Origin: Flavobacteriaceae bacterium UBA5544
GTDB lineage: Bacteria > Bacteroidota > Bacteroidia > Flavobacteriales > Flavobacteriaceae
Reading direction: 5' to 3'
DNA length: 28,607 nucleotides
Assembly (NCBI GenBank): GCA_002426755.1
Contig: DINI01000006.1
Location: forward strand, 147,755 to 176,361
Of this stretch, positions 15,507 to 23,871 are shown in pieces (position 1 is the first letter of the stretch; each line of letters opens with the position of its first letter). The position numbers and the translations under genes were made by a program. The notes beneath the pieces were generated by a model. It searched no databases and was not told the origin of the DNA. It worked only from the letters and a program-made list of their open reading frames with translations.

Positions 15507-16310
15507 ATGACATTTCAACAATTAGTTATCAGTACAATGCTATTAATATCTTGTGATACGGGAAAGCTTCATCTTCTGGCCGATGTACCCAATCATTTGA
15601 AAGAAGTTTCAGCCGCAGAAGTGACTTCAAAATCTGATTTGATTTGGATTATTGAGGATGCCGGCAATGACAATCATGTGTATGGTCTGGACAATAAGGG
15701 TAAGATGAGAAAGGATTTAATCGTAATGAATTCTGAAAATAAAGACTGGGAAGATTTGACCAGTGATAAAGAAGGGAACATCTATATTGGCGATTTTGGC
15801 AACAATTCAAAAAAGCGAAAAGACTTTGTGATTTATAAGATCCCAGATCCTGATAACGCAGATGACAGAGTCACAGCTGAAAAAATAAATTTTACCCTTC
15901 CAAAAGATATGAAATCAAAAGATTTTGAAGCGTTTTTTTTATTGGATGACTACTTTTATATTTTTAGCAAAGAGAACAAGTCGTGTGTATTGATAAAAGT
16001 CCCAAACCAAATAGGAAGCCACGTTGCAGAACCTGTTACAGATTTTAATCTTGATGGGAAACATCACAAAATCACTTCTGCAGATGTGAGCGATGATGGT
16101 AAAACCGTGGTATTGTTGAATCACGATAAATTATGGAAACTTTCCAACTTTGAACCTGAACATTTTTTTAAAGGATCCATAGAAGAATTGTCCTTTGACC
16201 ACTCTTCACAAAAGGAAGGTGTCTGTTTTAAAGACAACTCTACCGTTTACTTAACTGATGAGCGCAATAAAACCGAGGGTGGCAATATCTATAGTTTTAA
16301 TCTAAATTAA
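15507..16310 (+). CDS. Putative lipoprotein with beta-propeller-like repeats, function unknown
   Basis: This 267-residue protein has a short hydrophobic start and a lipobox LLISC with C16, so it is probably a lipoprotein, although the signal lacks the usual basic residues. The body has recurring strand-turn elements (LIWIIEDAGNDNHVYGLD, GNIYIGDFGNN, TSADVSDDGKTVVLLNH, KEGVCFKDNSTVYLTDE), which look like blades of a beta-propeller. I do not recognise a catalytic site or a named family. It is transcribed away from tesB, and its TAA overlaps the stop of the convergent phosphoesterase by 4 bases. It may sit at the cell surface or in the periplasm. Confidence 0.72.
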   Translation: MTFQQLVISTMLLISCDTGKLHLLADVPNHLKEVSAAEVTSKSDLIWIIEDAGNDNHVYGLDNKGKMRKDLIVMNSENKDWEDLTSDKEGNIYIGDFGNNSKKRKDFVIYKIPDPDNADDRVTAEKINFTLPKDMKSKDFEAFFLLDDYFYIFSKENKSCVLIKVPNQIGSHVAEPVTDFNLDGKHHKITSADVSDDGKTVVLLNHDKLWKLSNFEPEHFFKGSIEELSFDHSSQKEGVCFKDNSTVYLTDERNKTEGGNIYSFNLN

Positions 16311-19300
16311 AATTTCAAACCAAAGCCAAAGGAAAAACGCAGGCCGTCCTCTCCAGTAAACAGATTGAAAGTTCCTGAAACCGAATCAGCTGCCGTTACC
16401 CAAAATCCGCCACCGTAATCGTTATGCCACTTGTCCGAATAGTCATTTTTGAGCCAAACACGACCCACATCGCCACCCGCAAACAATCCAAATTGCAATG
16501 GAATAAATCTGGTCTTCAAGGTTGGAAGCGAATAACGAACATCTGCACTGCCTATCAAGGAGTTGCGACCTGTAAACCGCTCTGTGCGGTAGCCTCGCAA
16601 GCCATTATTCCCGCCAATGTTTGATGCTTGATAGAATTCGAAATCACTTCCAAAACGGAATTGTGTCCTTAAATCAGTCTTTAAAACCAATCTTCTATTC
16701 TTTGAAAGCGAATTGTAAAATCCTAGATTGGAATTGATGTACCCGTAAACAGCATCAATATCATCAACATTTGTTTTTCCGCCTACATTCAACAAAAAGG
16801 TCATCCCTTTAGATGGGTTAAGTGTATTATCAAAACTTGCATAGTTATATTCTGCCTCTAGTGCTGTAAATACTTTTCGACTGTAAAAATCTTCATTGGT
16901 AGTTGGAACAAAATCTGTGATGAATCTATCATTTGTATTTTCAAGTTCTATTCCTTCAATAATGGCTTTAAATTCGTAATCACTACCGAAAGGTGAACGT
17001 TTAAGAAACCCAACTTCAGCCTCATATATACTTGTTTTTACTCGATTGTAATCTAAATCCAGTTCATCATCATTATTGATGGTCTGATTACCGTAGCCGA
17101 AAAAGTTTCGAGTAAAGTTCTCTGACGTAAATCGTCCTCCAATGTGCAAATTCCAGTCGGCAAATATATTGGCAAACTCTCCATTATATTTTAAATCAAA
17201 TCCATTGGTTGCGAAGAAATAACCACCATTAAAGGAATGCTGCTGGGAAAACGGATTCCGCTGAAAGCCTTTTACTGTGTAGGTGTCAGCAATTCCAATT
17301 TTGATGCCATCGTCTGGGTTATATCCAATACTTGGTGTAATAATATTGGTTCTAACAATCGTTTTTTGAAAATCGAACAAATTCAAGTTGTAAATGTCTG
17401 TCAATTTGATCTGTGCACCTCTATTTTCTTCAATTGTATTCTTCTTGGTTTTGTGATCGTATATTTTAATACGTCGCCCATTTTTGATGATGTAGGTGTC
17501 ATTTTCTTGTCCTCCAATGATTCTTGTATAAATCATATTATTGGCCTTTCCTGAAACTTCAAATATATCTTTATCATCCAAACCGTAAATCCAAAGCTCT
17601 TTTGTGATGTCCTTGTTATAAGTTCTATCCAATAAAACATCAGCTTTTTTTCCATCCTTGATGCGGGATATTTTTACATGTGTTTCGTTGTCACCGCTTC
17701 GGGTTATTTCAAAATAATCATCTTTGTCAGTTCCTGTTATGACCACCAAGCTGTTCAAATAATCGTAGTATCGTTCTGCTATATCGGCTAAATTGGCACG
17801 TCTTCCTTTTAATTTGGTCTTAATATCCTCGAGCGAAACATCCTGGACTTCTTTTGGCACTTTACTGAAGGCTTCATCTATTACCTCATCGGTTATATTT
17901 TCTTGAAGAAATTTAGCCTGTTTCAACCAAGCTTCTTTTTCGGATTGTTGAATCAAGACTCTATCCAATTTCACCCCTGCACTGTTCATCCATTTGATGT
18001 CTTTTGCTTCAGCATCATACACCTGCAATTGCTTGGTAGCACCAGTAATTACTTTAAGTACATCTAGCAAAGCACCATCAAAATTGGAAAACACTTGATC
18101 TCTATCTCTCGGAATTGGCTTGTAAACTTTATCGCCATTTTCTTGATCAAATTGAGCCCAACGCCACTGGTCTTGGTGCCTGTCCCAATCACCAATGAGC
18201 ATGTCAAATAGCCTAGCTCTTACATAAGCGTTCTCATCTATTTTATATTTTTCGTCCTTTCGTATTTTTTCGATAATGTCATGTGTACTTTCTATGTCAT
18301 CTGCATATCCAAATGTTCGCTCATTTGTATAATTATCTTCAGGGCGCTCTTCTATCATATACAATTCTCCGCCATATTCATTATTAAAATCTCCCATGTA
18401 TTTGTGTTTTGGGATGTAATACAGCTTTGGGTTTGTGTGGTATAATTTTGCAGCATGCGACAAATCTGGGATTGCCAAAAATGCATAAGGATGAGCTGCT
18501 GTATAGAAATCCAATATTAGATTTTCAACTTCTGTTTGTTCAAAATCATCTTGAATATAAGTGTCTTTAAATACAACCGCTTGAAGATACTGTGTGGCAC
18601 TTTTCCGCAATGCTCTCATGTTCAATTCTCGTCCATCTTTTGTTTTCAATCTTAACGAACGCGTTTGATGACCACCGCCTTTTCTAACAATTTCCAAACC
18701 ACCATACAAAGTATCTAGGGTTGCCACTTCGGCATTTATTTTTTTGCTGTAAAGATTGCGATATCTTTCGCCCAAAAGTGTTTCATAAAAACCTTTCTTG
18801 TCTGTTTCTTCATCGGAATACACTGAAACTTCCACCTCATTAGGAAATTCATTAGGCAGTTTTGAAATATCAAAATGCTTTGTCGGTGGATACACTTCTT
18901 TCTGAAACAGTAATTTTGGCTCTCCATTTTCTGATCCGAAATATTGCACCCAAGAACCTCCATCCTTAAAAACAGTATAGACTGCAAAACCTTGCTCTCC
19001 ATAAGAAAAATGACCATTATCAGCCAATGTAGCATATGAATCTTTAGACCCCGAACCACTTACAATTTGCTTGATATGTTCCGTTTCGATGTACTGTAAC
19101 GTATGCTCATGACCAGAAACAAATGTTATTGTACCACTATCTGTCGCCAAGGTTTCGATACGCTTCATGAGATTGTTATATAGCTCATTGTATCTGTCTT
19201 GAATTGAAACACCTCCTTGCGTACGAACTTGTGTTATCAAAGAGGAAAAGAATGGCACAGGAATATCGCTTTGGGTAGGAAATAGATGTTTGTTTAAAGC

Positions 19301-20014
19301 AAATTTACCACCATGGACGCCATTCGTGTACATCGGATGGTGCATTGCAATAACTACTTGTTTGCCTTGAGCTTTTTTAATTTCACCTTCCAATTCCAAT
19401 AATAAACGTTCTCGGGTTTTGATTTCACAATCATCATTAATGGTTGGATGATGGTCCCAATTTTCAAGATACCATTGCGTATCGATAATTATCAGTTGAA
19501 CCGTTTCGCTAACATCGATACTTTCCATAGGACATCCATTTTGTGGAAAAAAGGACTCATCACCAAGTGCTTTCTCAACATAATCTTCTTCATCCTTTAA
19601 CCCTTTTACGCCATCTGCATACCATTCATGATTCCCTGGAATAAAAATTGTTTGTCCTTTGAACCCTTTTACAGATTCAAACTGCGCGTCCATGTGATGC
19701 TCTGCTTCTTTTCTATAACTGTCATTCTCATTAGGCATTCCCGCTGGATAAATATTGTCTCCCAAGAACAAAGCAAAATCATTTTTTGTGTTTTTATCCT
19801 TAATATATGCTTTAAATGCCTCTAATCCTACCGAAAGTCCATTAGCCGGAGAAAGACCAGCATCACCAATTAAATAGAACGTTCTATCGACTTCTTTATC
19901 TGGAAATACATTTTTTTCATCATCTTCATATCTCACTTGTGGCTTGTATGTAGAACATGCACTGAAAATAAGAAAAACGATGAATGATGTGATTATTTTT
20001 AAACTGTGGTTCAT
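16307..20014 (-). CDS. Lipoprotein calcineurin-like phosphoesterase fused to an outer-membrane beta-barrel
   Basis: This 1235-residue protein begins with a lipoprotein signal (FLIFSAC, C20). A calcineurin-type metallophosphoesterase domain follows (about 44-310) with GDAG (50-53), GDNIY (85-89), GNHEW (127-131), MHHP (224-227) and GHEH (301-304), the full metal-site set of purple-acid-phosphatase relatives. A middle region of about 500 residues has no motif I can name; DWDRHQDQWRW and PRDRDQVF recall kinase-like or CotH-type folds only loosely. The last 370 or so residues are strand-rich, with aromatic girdles and a terminal FSFGFGLKF, like an Omp85/surface-antigen barrel. It probably displays a phosphatase on the outer membrane. 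It follows egtD by 45 bases and may be partly co-transcribed with it. Confidence 0.85.
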   Translation of the reverse strand: MNHSLKIITSFIVFLIFSACSTYKPQVRYEDDEKNVFPDKEVDRTFYLIGDAGLSPANGLSVGLEAFKAYIKDKNTKNDFALFLGDNIYPAGMPNENDSYRKEAEHHMDAQFESVKGFKGQTIFIPGNHEWYADGVKGLKDEEDYVEKALGDESFFPQNGCPMESIDVSETVQLIIIDTQWYLENWDHHPTINDDCEIKTRERLLLELEGEIKKAQGKQVVIAMHHPMYTNGVHGGKFALNKHLFPTQSDIPVPFFSSLITQVRTQGGVSIQDRYNELYNNLMKRIETLATDSGTITFVSGHEHTLQYIETEHIKQIVSGSGSKDSYATLADNGHFSYGEQGFAVYTVFKDGGSWVQYFGSENGEPKLLFQKEVYPPTKHFDISKLPNEFPNEVEVSVYSDEETDKKGFYETLLGERYRNLYSKKINAEVATLDTLYGGLEIVRKGGGHQTRSLRLKTKDGRELNMRALRKSATQYLQAVVFKDTYIQDDFEQTEVENLILDFYTAAHPYAFLAIPDLSHAAKLYHTNPKLYYIPKHKYMGDFNNEYGGELYMIEERPEDNYTNERTFGYADDIESTHDIIEKIRKDEKYKIDENAYVRARLFDMLIGDWDRHQDQWRWAQFDQENGDKVYKPIPRDRDQVFSNFDGALLDVLKVITGATKQLQVYDAEAKDIKWMNSAGVKLDRVLIQQSEKEAWLKQAKFLQENITDEVIDEAFSKVPKEVQDVSLEDIKTKLKGRRANLADIAERYYDYLNSLVVITGTDKDDYFEITRSGDNETHVKISRIKDGKKADVLLDRTYNKDITKELWIYGLDDKDIFEVSGKANNMIYTRIIGGQENDTYIIKNGRRIKIYDHKTKKNTIEENRGAQIKLTDIYNLNLFDFQKTIVRTNIITPSIGYNPDDGIKIGIADTYTVKGFQRNPFSQQHSFNGGYFFATNGFDLKYNGEFANIFADWNLHIGGRFTSENFTRNFFGYGNQTINNDDELDLDYNRVKTSIYEAEVGFLKRSPFGSDYEFKAIIEGIELENTNDRFITDFVPTTNEDFYSRKVFTALEAEYNYASFDNTLNPSKGMTFLLNVGGKTNVDDIDAVYGYINSNLGFYNSLSKNRRLVLKTDLRTQFRFGSDFEFYQASNIGGNNGLRGYRTERFTGRNSLIGSADVRYSLPTLKTRFIPLQFGLFAGGDVGRVWLKNDYSDKWHNDYGGGFWVTAADSVSGTFNLFTGEDGLRFSFGFGLKF

Positions 20015-20059
20015 ATATAAATATTTGTTATGCTATAAATTTTAGAAATCTTTTGTGTT

Positions 20060-20998
20060 TTATTTTTCCCAAAGACTGTCCGTAAAAAAATGTTTGCAAT
20101 CCAAAAAATGCTGGCCAAAATTAAACCCTGTTTTGCTAGCAAGCTTCTCAACTTCGTGCAGTGAAAACTTTTTTGACAACTCTGTCCAAATTAATTCATT
20201 TTGTTCAAATTCAATACTTGTTTCCAACTTTTTTAACTGAACAGTTTGTTTTTTCAAGCTGACCAAATAACTTTTTACTTCTCCTGAAATGGCATCATAT
20301 TGGCAATAAAAATCGAAATCGTCTATCTTAAAATCCGCTTCAAACTCGCGATTGATACGTATCAATAAATTAATGTTGAAACGTTTGGTGATACCGTTTG
20401 GGTCAAAATAAGCTTGACGAATGGTCAAAGGATTCTTTTTTAAGTCAAAACCAATCAATAATTTATCACCTTCATTCATATTCTGATGAAAAAGGTGCAA
20501 TAGATTTTCGGCATCTTTTGGGACGTAATTACCAATATTACTTCCCAGAAATAACAACAGACTCGGAACGTTACTGTGTTTTTCATCTTTCAAGATTTCA
20601 AAATAATCACCTACTTTGGGCTTTATTATTAAATCCGGCAGACGTTCTTTTAAATTTTTGGAAAGAACGTCTATGGCCTCCTTTGATATATCAATGGGAA
20701 CATAATTGAATTTTACTTTTTTGAGTTGTAAATGTTCAAGTAATTTAAACGTTTTGAATCCATCACCAGCTCCAAGTTCGATAATATTGAATGGTTGAGA
20801 AAAGTTTAATGCTTGATAAATTTGTTCAGCTTGAAGCGATAGAATCTCGAACTCGGAATCCGTCAGGTAATATTCAGGCATTTTCATGATTTCCTGAAAA
20901 ATGCGACTGCCGTTATCATCATAAAAATACTTTGATGACAGGTGTTTTTCTTTAGCCATCAATCCTTTGATGACATCTTTTGCAAATGTATTATTCAT
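20060..20998 (-). CDS. egtD: L-histidine N-alpha-methyltransferase
   Basis: This 312-residue protein starts at the ATG at 20998; the frame stays open to 21151 but that part lies inside egtB. It has the EgtD hallmark KYFYDDNGSRIFQEIMKMPEYY (about 23-44), the SAM-binding ELGAGDG (74-80), and FLGSNIGNY further on. EgtD trimethylates histidine to hercynine with three SAM, the first step to ergothioneine. Its start overlaps the egtB stop by 8 bases, so the two are translationally coupled, with egtB first. The same family also includes methyltransferases for other amino acids, but the egtB partner makes histidine the likely substrate. Confidence 0.92.
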   Translation of the reverse strand: MNNTFAKDVIKGLMAKEKHLSSKYFYDDNGSRIFQEIMKMPEYYLTDSEFEILSLQAEQIYQALNFSQPFNIIELGAGDGFKTFKLLEHLQLKKVKFNYVPIDISKEAIDVLSKNLKERLPDLIIKPKVGDYFEILKDEKHSNVPSLLLFLGSNIGNYVPKDAENLLHLFHQNMNEGDKLLIGFDLKKNPLTIRQAYFDPNGITKRFNINLLIRINREFEADFKIDDFDFYCQYDAISGEVKSYLVSLKKQTVQLKKLETSIEFEQNELIWTELSKKFSLHEVEKLASKTGFNFGQHFLDCKHFFTDSLWEK

Positions 20999-22145
20999 AT
21001 GATTTGACAAGTCTAATTCCGGAAAACATCCAGCGCAGATTTGGATGGAAAAAATTTCTATAAGTGTTTCTGCTGTGGTTTTTTGGAGTAGCAATCGATG
21101 CGCCCCGAAGCACCATTTGGTTGACCATAAATTTTCCATTATATTCACCAATGGCGCCTTCAGGTTTTTTAAAATTGGGATAGGGCAAAAAGGCAGAATT
21201 GGTCCATTCCCACAATTGTCCGTGCTCTAATTTTGAAGATGCAATTTCCCATTCAAACTCTGTGGGCAGTCGCATGCCTTTCCATTCGGCAAACGCCCAA
21301 GCCTCATAAAAACTAATGTGCATTACGGGTTCTTTTGGATTCACTTTTTTGAAACCCTCAAACGTATAAGAGTGCCATTCGTCATCCTTAAGATGCCAAT
21401 ATAGGGGCGCAGTTATTTCTTCATTTTGAATAAAATCCCAACCTTCTGCATGCCAAAGATTGAAATCCTTGTAACCTCCAGCTTCAATGAATTCAATATA
21501 TTCCTCATTTGTGACCAACTGATTGGATATTTCAAATGCATTCAAATACACTTTATGCCGACCCAATTCGCAGTCAAAACAAAAACCATCACCATTAAAA
21601 CCAATTTCGTAAATGCCTTCTTCAATTTTAATGAACTCTGAAGGAGCATCAACTTGCTTTAAATGAACATCCGTCTCAAATTTTGGAAAGGTGGGTTGAT
21701 TCCCCAATATATATTTAATGTCGTAAAAGAACAATTCTTGATGTTGCTGTTCATGCTGCAAACCGAGTTTGATGGTTTGTTTGGCTTCTTCTGATGGATT
21801 TTCATTCAAAAATTCAACCATTTGGTGGTCAACATACTTTCTATAGTCATAAACCTCATCGACCGTTGGACGCGTCATTAGGCCACGATTGGGACGTAAA
21901 ATACGCTCGCCGGCATTGTTGTAATAACTGTTAAAGAGAAAAGCAAAATCTTCATCAAACCATTTATATCCTTCTTTATTTTTTGAAAGTACAAACTGCT
22001 CAAAAAACCAAGTGGTATGCGCCAAATGCCATTTTGGTGGCGATACAAATTCTGTAGGCTGCACGGAAAAGTCTTCTGTTTTTAATGGCTTACAGAGTTG
22101 AACAAACCGATTTCTGTTATGTAGATATGCTTCCTTTAACTCCAT
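20991..22145 (-). CDS. egtB: Ergothioneine-type sulfoxide synthase EgtB
   Basis: This 384-residue protein has an N-terminal DinB-like domain (about 1-150) and a C-terminal FGE-sulfatase-like domain (about 165-384). The iron ligands are present: H43 in WHLAHTTWFFE, and H131 and H135 in HEQQHQE. The FGE part shows MHISFYEAWAFAEWKGMRLPTEFEWE. EgtB joins hercynine to a thiol donor with oxygen, forming a C-S bond and a sulfoxide. No egtA, egtC or egtE is nearby, so the donor (cysteine or gamma-glutamylcysteine) and the later lyase step are open. The selenoneine enzyme SenA is related but would need SenB and SelD-like partners, which I do not see. It overlaps the divergent msrA by 10 bases. Confidence 0.92.
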   Translation of the reverse strand: MELKEAYLHNRNRFVQLCKPLKTEDFSVQPTEFVSPPKWHLAHTTWFFEQFVLSKNKEGYKWFDEDFAFLFNSYYNNAGERILRPNRGLMTRPTVDEVYDYRKYVDHQMVEFLNENPSEEAKQTIKLGLQHEQQHQELFFYDIKYILGNQPTFPKFETDVHLKQVDAPSEFIKIEEGIYEIGFNGDGFCFDCELGRHKVYLNAFEISNQLVTNEEYIEFIEAGGYKDFNLWHAEGWDFIQNEEITAPLYWHLKDDEWHSYTFEGFKKVNPKEPVMHISFYEAWAFAEWKGMRLPTEFEWEIASSKLEHGQLWEWTNSAFLPYPNFKKPEGAIGEYNGKFMVNQMVLRGASIATPKNHSRNTYRNFFHPNLRWMFSGIRLVKSYE

Positions 22146-22681
22146 TGAGACGGCTTTTTATCTAGAGCAAGGTTCAAACCTTCCATTTTATTCATATTAA
22201 CAAAATGAGAGAATTTGTTTAAAAACAATCGCAATTTTGGATTGATAAACATCTCGCAAAATGGTTTTGTTGGATTTTTATAATAATAATTTGTGATGGC
22301 TTCTCTTGAAGGCCTAAATGCTTTAAAAGGCAACACTTCAGTTATCAATTTGTTGTCGAATTTCACTTGAAATTTCGCCAATATATCCTTAACGACTTTG
22401 TTTTGAAAGTCATCAAACGTATAGATTGCCGAACGGTATTTGCTTCGCATAGAATGATTGGATGTGCTGTTGTGCGTTAGCAAATGTATTTCAATCAATG
22501 TGTTTAGATTGACACATTCCGTATTAAAGTTAACGATAACCGCTTCGGAAAAGGTGGCCTTATCATCAATTGAAGCCACATAACCTTGTTCAACCTTTTC
22601 AACACCGATGATGGATTGGAACACAGCTTCGGTACACCAATGGCAACCTCCTCCAAAGGCAATTCTGGTCTCGTTTTTCAT
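22136..22681 (-). CDS. Divergent MsrA-like reductase in the egt operon
   Basis: This 181-residue protein has the MsrA fold. The catalytic Cys13 is in GGGCHWC, and Y34, E46, Y82 and a late Cys142 match the catalytic and resolving positions of MsrA. Substrate-pocket positions differ: Phe of GCFWC is His14, the GYTGG loop is GYVASIDD, and the usual HDPTxxNRQGxDVGTQYRS block has become THNSTSNHSMRSKYRS. A normal msrA lies 45 bases upstream, so this copy is a paralog that may reduce a different sulfoxide. It overlaps egtB by 10 bases. A role with the sulfoxide made by EgtB is possible but not shown. The basic C-terminal tail (about 155-181) is extra. Confidence 0.85.
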   Translation of the reverse strand: MKNETRIAFGGGCHWCTEAVFQSIIGVEKVEQGYVASIDDKATFSEAVIVNFNTECVNLNTLIEIHLLTHNSTSNHSMRSKYRSAIYTFDDFQNKVVKDILAKFQVKFDNKLITEVLPFKAFRPSREAITNYYYKNPTKPFCEMFINPKLRLFLNKFSHFVNMNKMEGLNLALDKKPSQWS

Positions 22682-22726
22682 GTTTATCGATTTGAAAGGA
22701 CCGTTTACAACAAAGTGAACTAGCTG

Positions 22727-23278
22727 CTAAACATTGGCACTCTTTAATTTAACGGCGTGTAACTTTCGCAATTTGGCCAACTTTGGTGTTATCACAAAAC
22801 TGCAATAACTTTGGGATTGATTATTTATGTAATAATTTTGATGATACTCTTCAGCTTCATGGAATTTTTGCAACGGACTAATTTCAGTCACAATCGGTTG
22901 ATCAAAATACTTTGATAAATTGCTGATGACCAATTCCGCTGTTTCCTTTTGAGTTTCGTCATGATAAAAAATCACTGAACGATATTGCGTCCCCACATCG
23001 GCACCTTGTCGGTTCAGGGTGGTTGGGTCGTGCGTCGTCATGAATATTTCCACGAGGTCTTTATATGAAATGACCGTAGAATCAAAAGTGATTTGCACCA
23101 CTTCGGCGTGCCCAGTAAGTCCTGAACAAATCTCACGATACGTAGGTGTTCCCGGAACGGTTCCACCTGTATAGCCTGACACAATTTTTTGGACGCCCTT
23201 TATTTCTTGAAACACAGCTTCTGTGCACCAGAAACAACCTCCGCCAAAGGTTGCAAGTTGTATTTTTAGGTTGCTCAT
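22727..23278 (-). CDS. msrA: Peptide methionine sulfoxide reductase A
   Basis: This 183-residue MsrA reduces the S-form of methionine sulfoxide in proteins. GGGCFWCTE carries the nucleophile C15; GYTGG (35-39), GHAEVV (56-61, E59) and HDPTTLNRQGADVGTQYRS (83-101, Y99) complete the active site. C159 in QSYCSF can act as the resolving cysteine. It has no signal peptide, so it is cytoplasmic. The ATG is 1 base after the msrB stop, so msrB and msrA are translated together. The gene is a normal, intact copy, in contrast to the divergent paralog after it. Confidence 0.95.
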   Translation of the reverse strand: MSNLKIQLATFGGGCFWCTEAVFQEIKGVQKIVSGYTGGTVPGTPTYREICSGLTGHAEVVQITFDSTVISYKDLVEIFMTTHDPTTLNRQGADVGTQYRSVIFYHDETQKETAELVISNLSKYFDQPIVTEISPLQKFHEAEEYHQNYYINNQSQSYCSFVITPKLAKLRKLHAVKLKSANV

Positions 23279-23279
23279 A

Positions 23280-23726
23280 TTACTTTTTTTCTAATGTAAT
23301 GGATTCGGAATTCACACAATAACGCAATCCGCTTGGTTCGGGTCCATCCGGAAACACATGACCCAAATGACCATCACATACATTGCACATCACTTCGACA
23401 CGGACCATCCCAAAACTGGAATCCTTTTCATATTTGATGGCGTTTTCCTTAATGGGTTGCGTAAATGCTGGCCAACCTGATTTTGATTCATACTTGATAG
23501 TGGAATCAAACAATGGCGTATTACAGCAGACACAATTATACTGTCCCGCATCATATACGCTACATAGAGCGCCTGTTCCCGGTGCTTCCGTGCCTTTTTT
23601 TCGTGTGATTCTATATTGTTCAGGTGTCAAAATTTCCTTCCATTCAGATTCGGATTTTTGCACTCTCTTATCTGGTTTTGGATTTCCGTTTACAGCAAAA
23701 TCCATTATATGTTTCCAAGTCAGCAT
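23280..23726 (-). CDS. msrB: Peptide methionine sulfoxide reductase B
   Basis: This 148-residue MsrB reduces the R-form of methionine sulfoxide. Zinc ligands are the CxxC pairs C65/C68 (QYNCVCCNTPLF) and C114/C117 (VMCNVCDGHLGHVF). The catalytic cysteine is C137 in GLRYCVNSESI. TRKKGTEAPGTG and SGWPAF are typical of the family. It has no signal peptide. It opens the minus-strand group msrB-msrA-msrA2-egtB-egtD. An internal Met8 is a possible later start. The 145-base gap to the divergent HD-domain gene must hold the promoter, but I see no exact TAnnTTTG there. Confidence 0.95.
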   Translation of the reverse strand: MLTWKHIMDFAVNGNPKPDKRVQKSESEWKEILTPEQYRITRKKGTEAPGTGALCSVYDAGQYNCVCCNTPLFDSTIKYESKSGWPAFTQPIKENAIKYEKDSSFGMVRVEVMCNVCDGHLGHVFPDGPEPSGLRYCVNSESITLEKK

Positions 23727-23871
23727 AGATTTATTCTTTTTTTTAAAGTTATTGATTTTAGATTTTCTTTAGTCGAAATTTAACGTTTTGTATTACAATT
23801 CAAACGAAATGGAGCCATCTTCTTAATTAATTTTTCAGTAATTTGCTATCAACTTTTTATAAAATACCATC

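Noticed and set aside
18736..19059. Second frame inside the phosphoesterase-barrel gene, as a sign of frameshift
   Set aside because: The main frame stays open for 1235 codons with all motifs in order, so the second frame is chance.
20999..21151. Longer egtD start reaching 51 residues upstream
   Set aside because: The extra part lies wholly within egtB in another frame and shows no family similarity. The ATG at 20998 gives the normal EgtD N-terminus.
20060..22145. Selenoneine (SenA-type) or ovothiol (OvoA) pathway
   Set aside because: There is no SenB or SelD-like partner, and EgtB is not fused to a methyltransferase as in OvoA. A separate EgtD is next to it.
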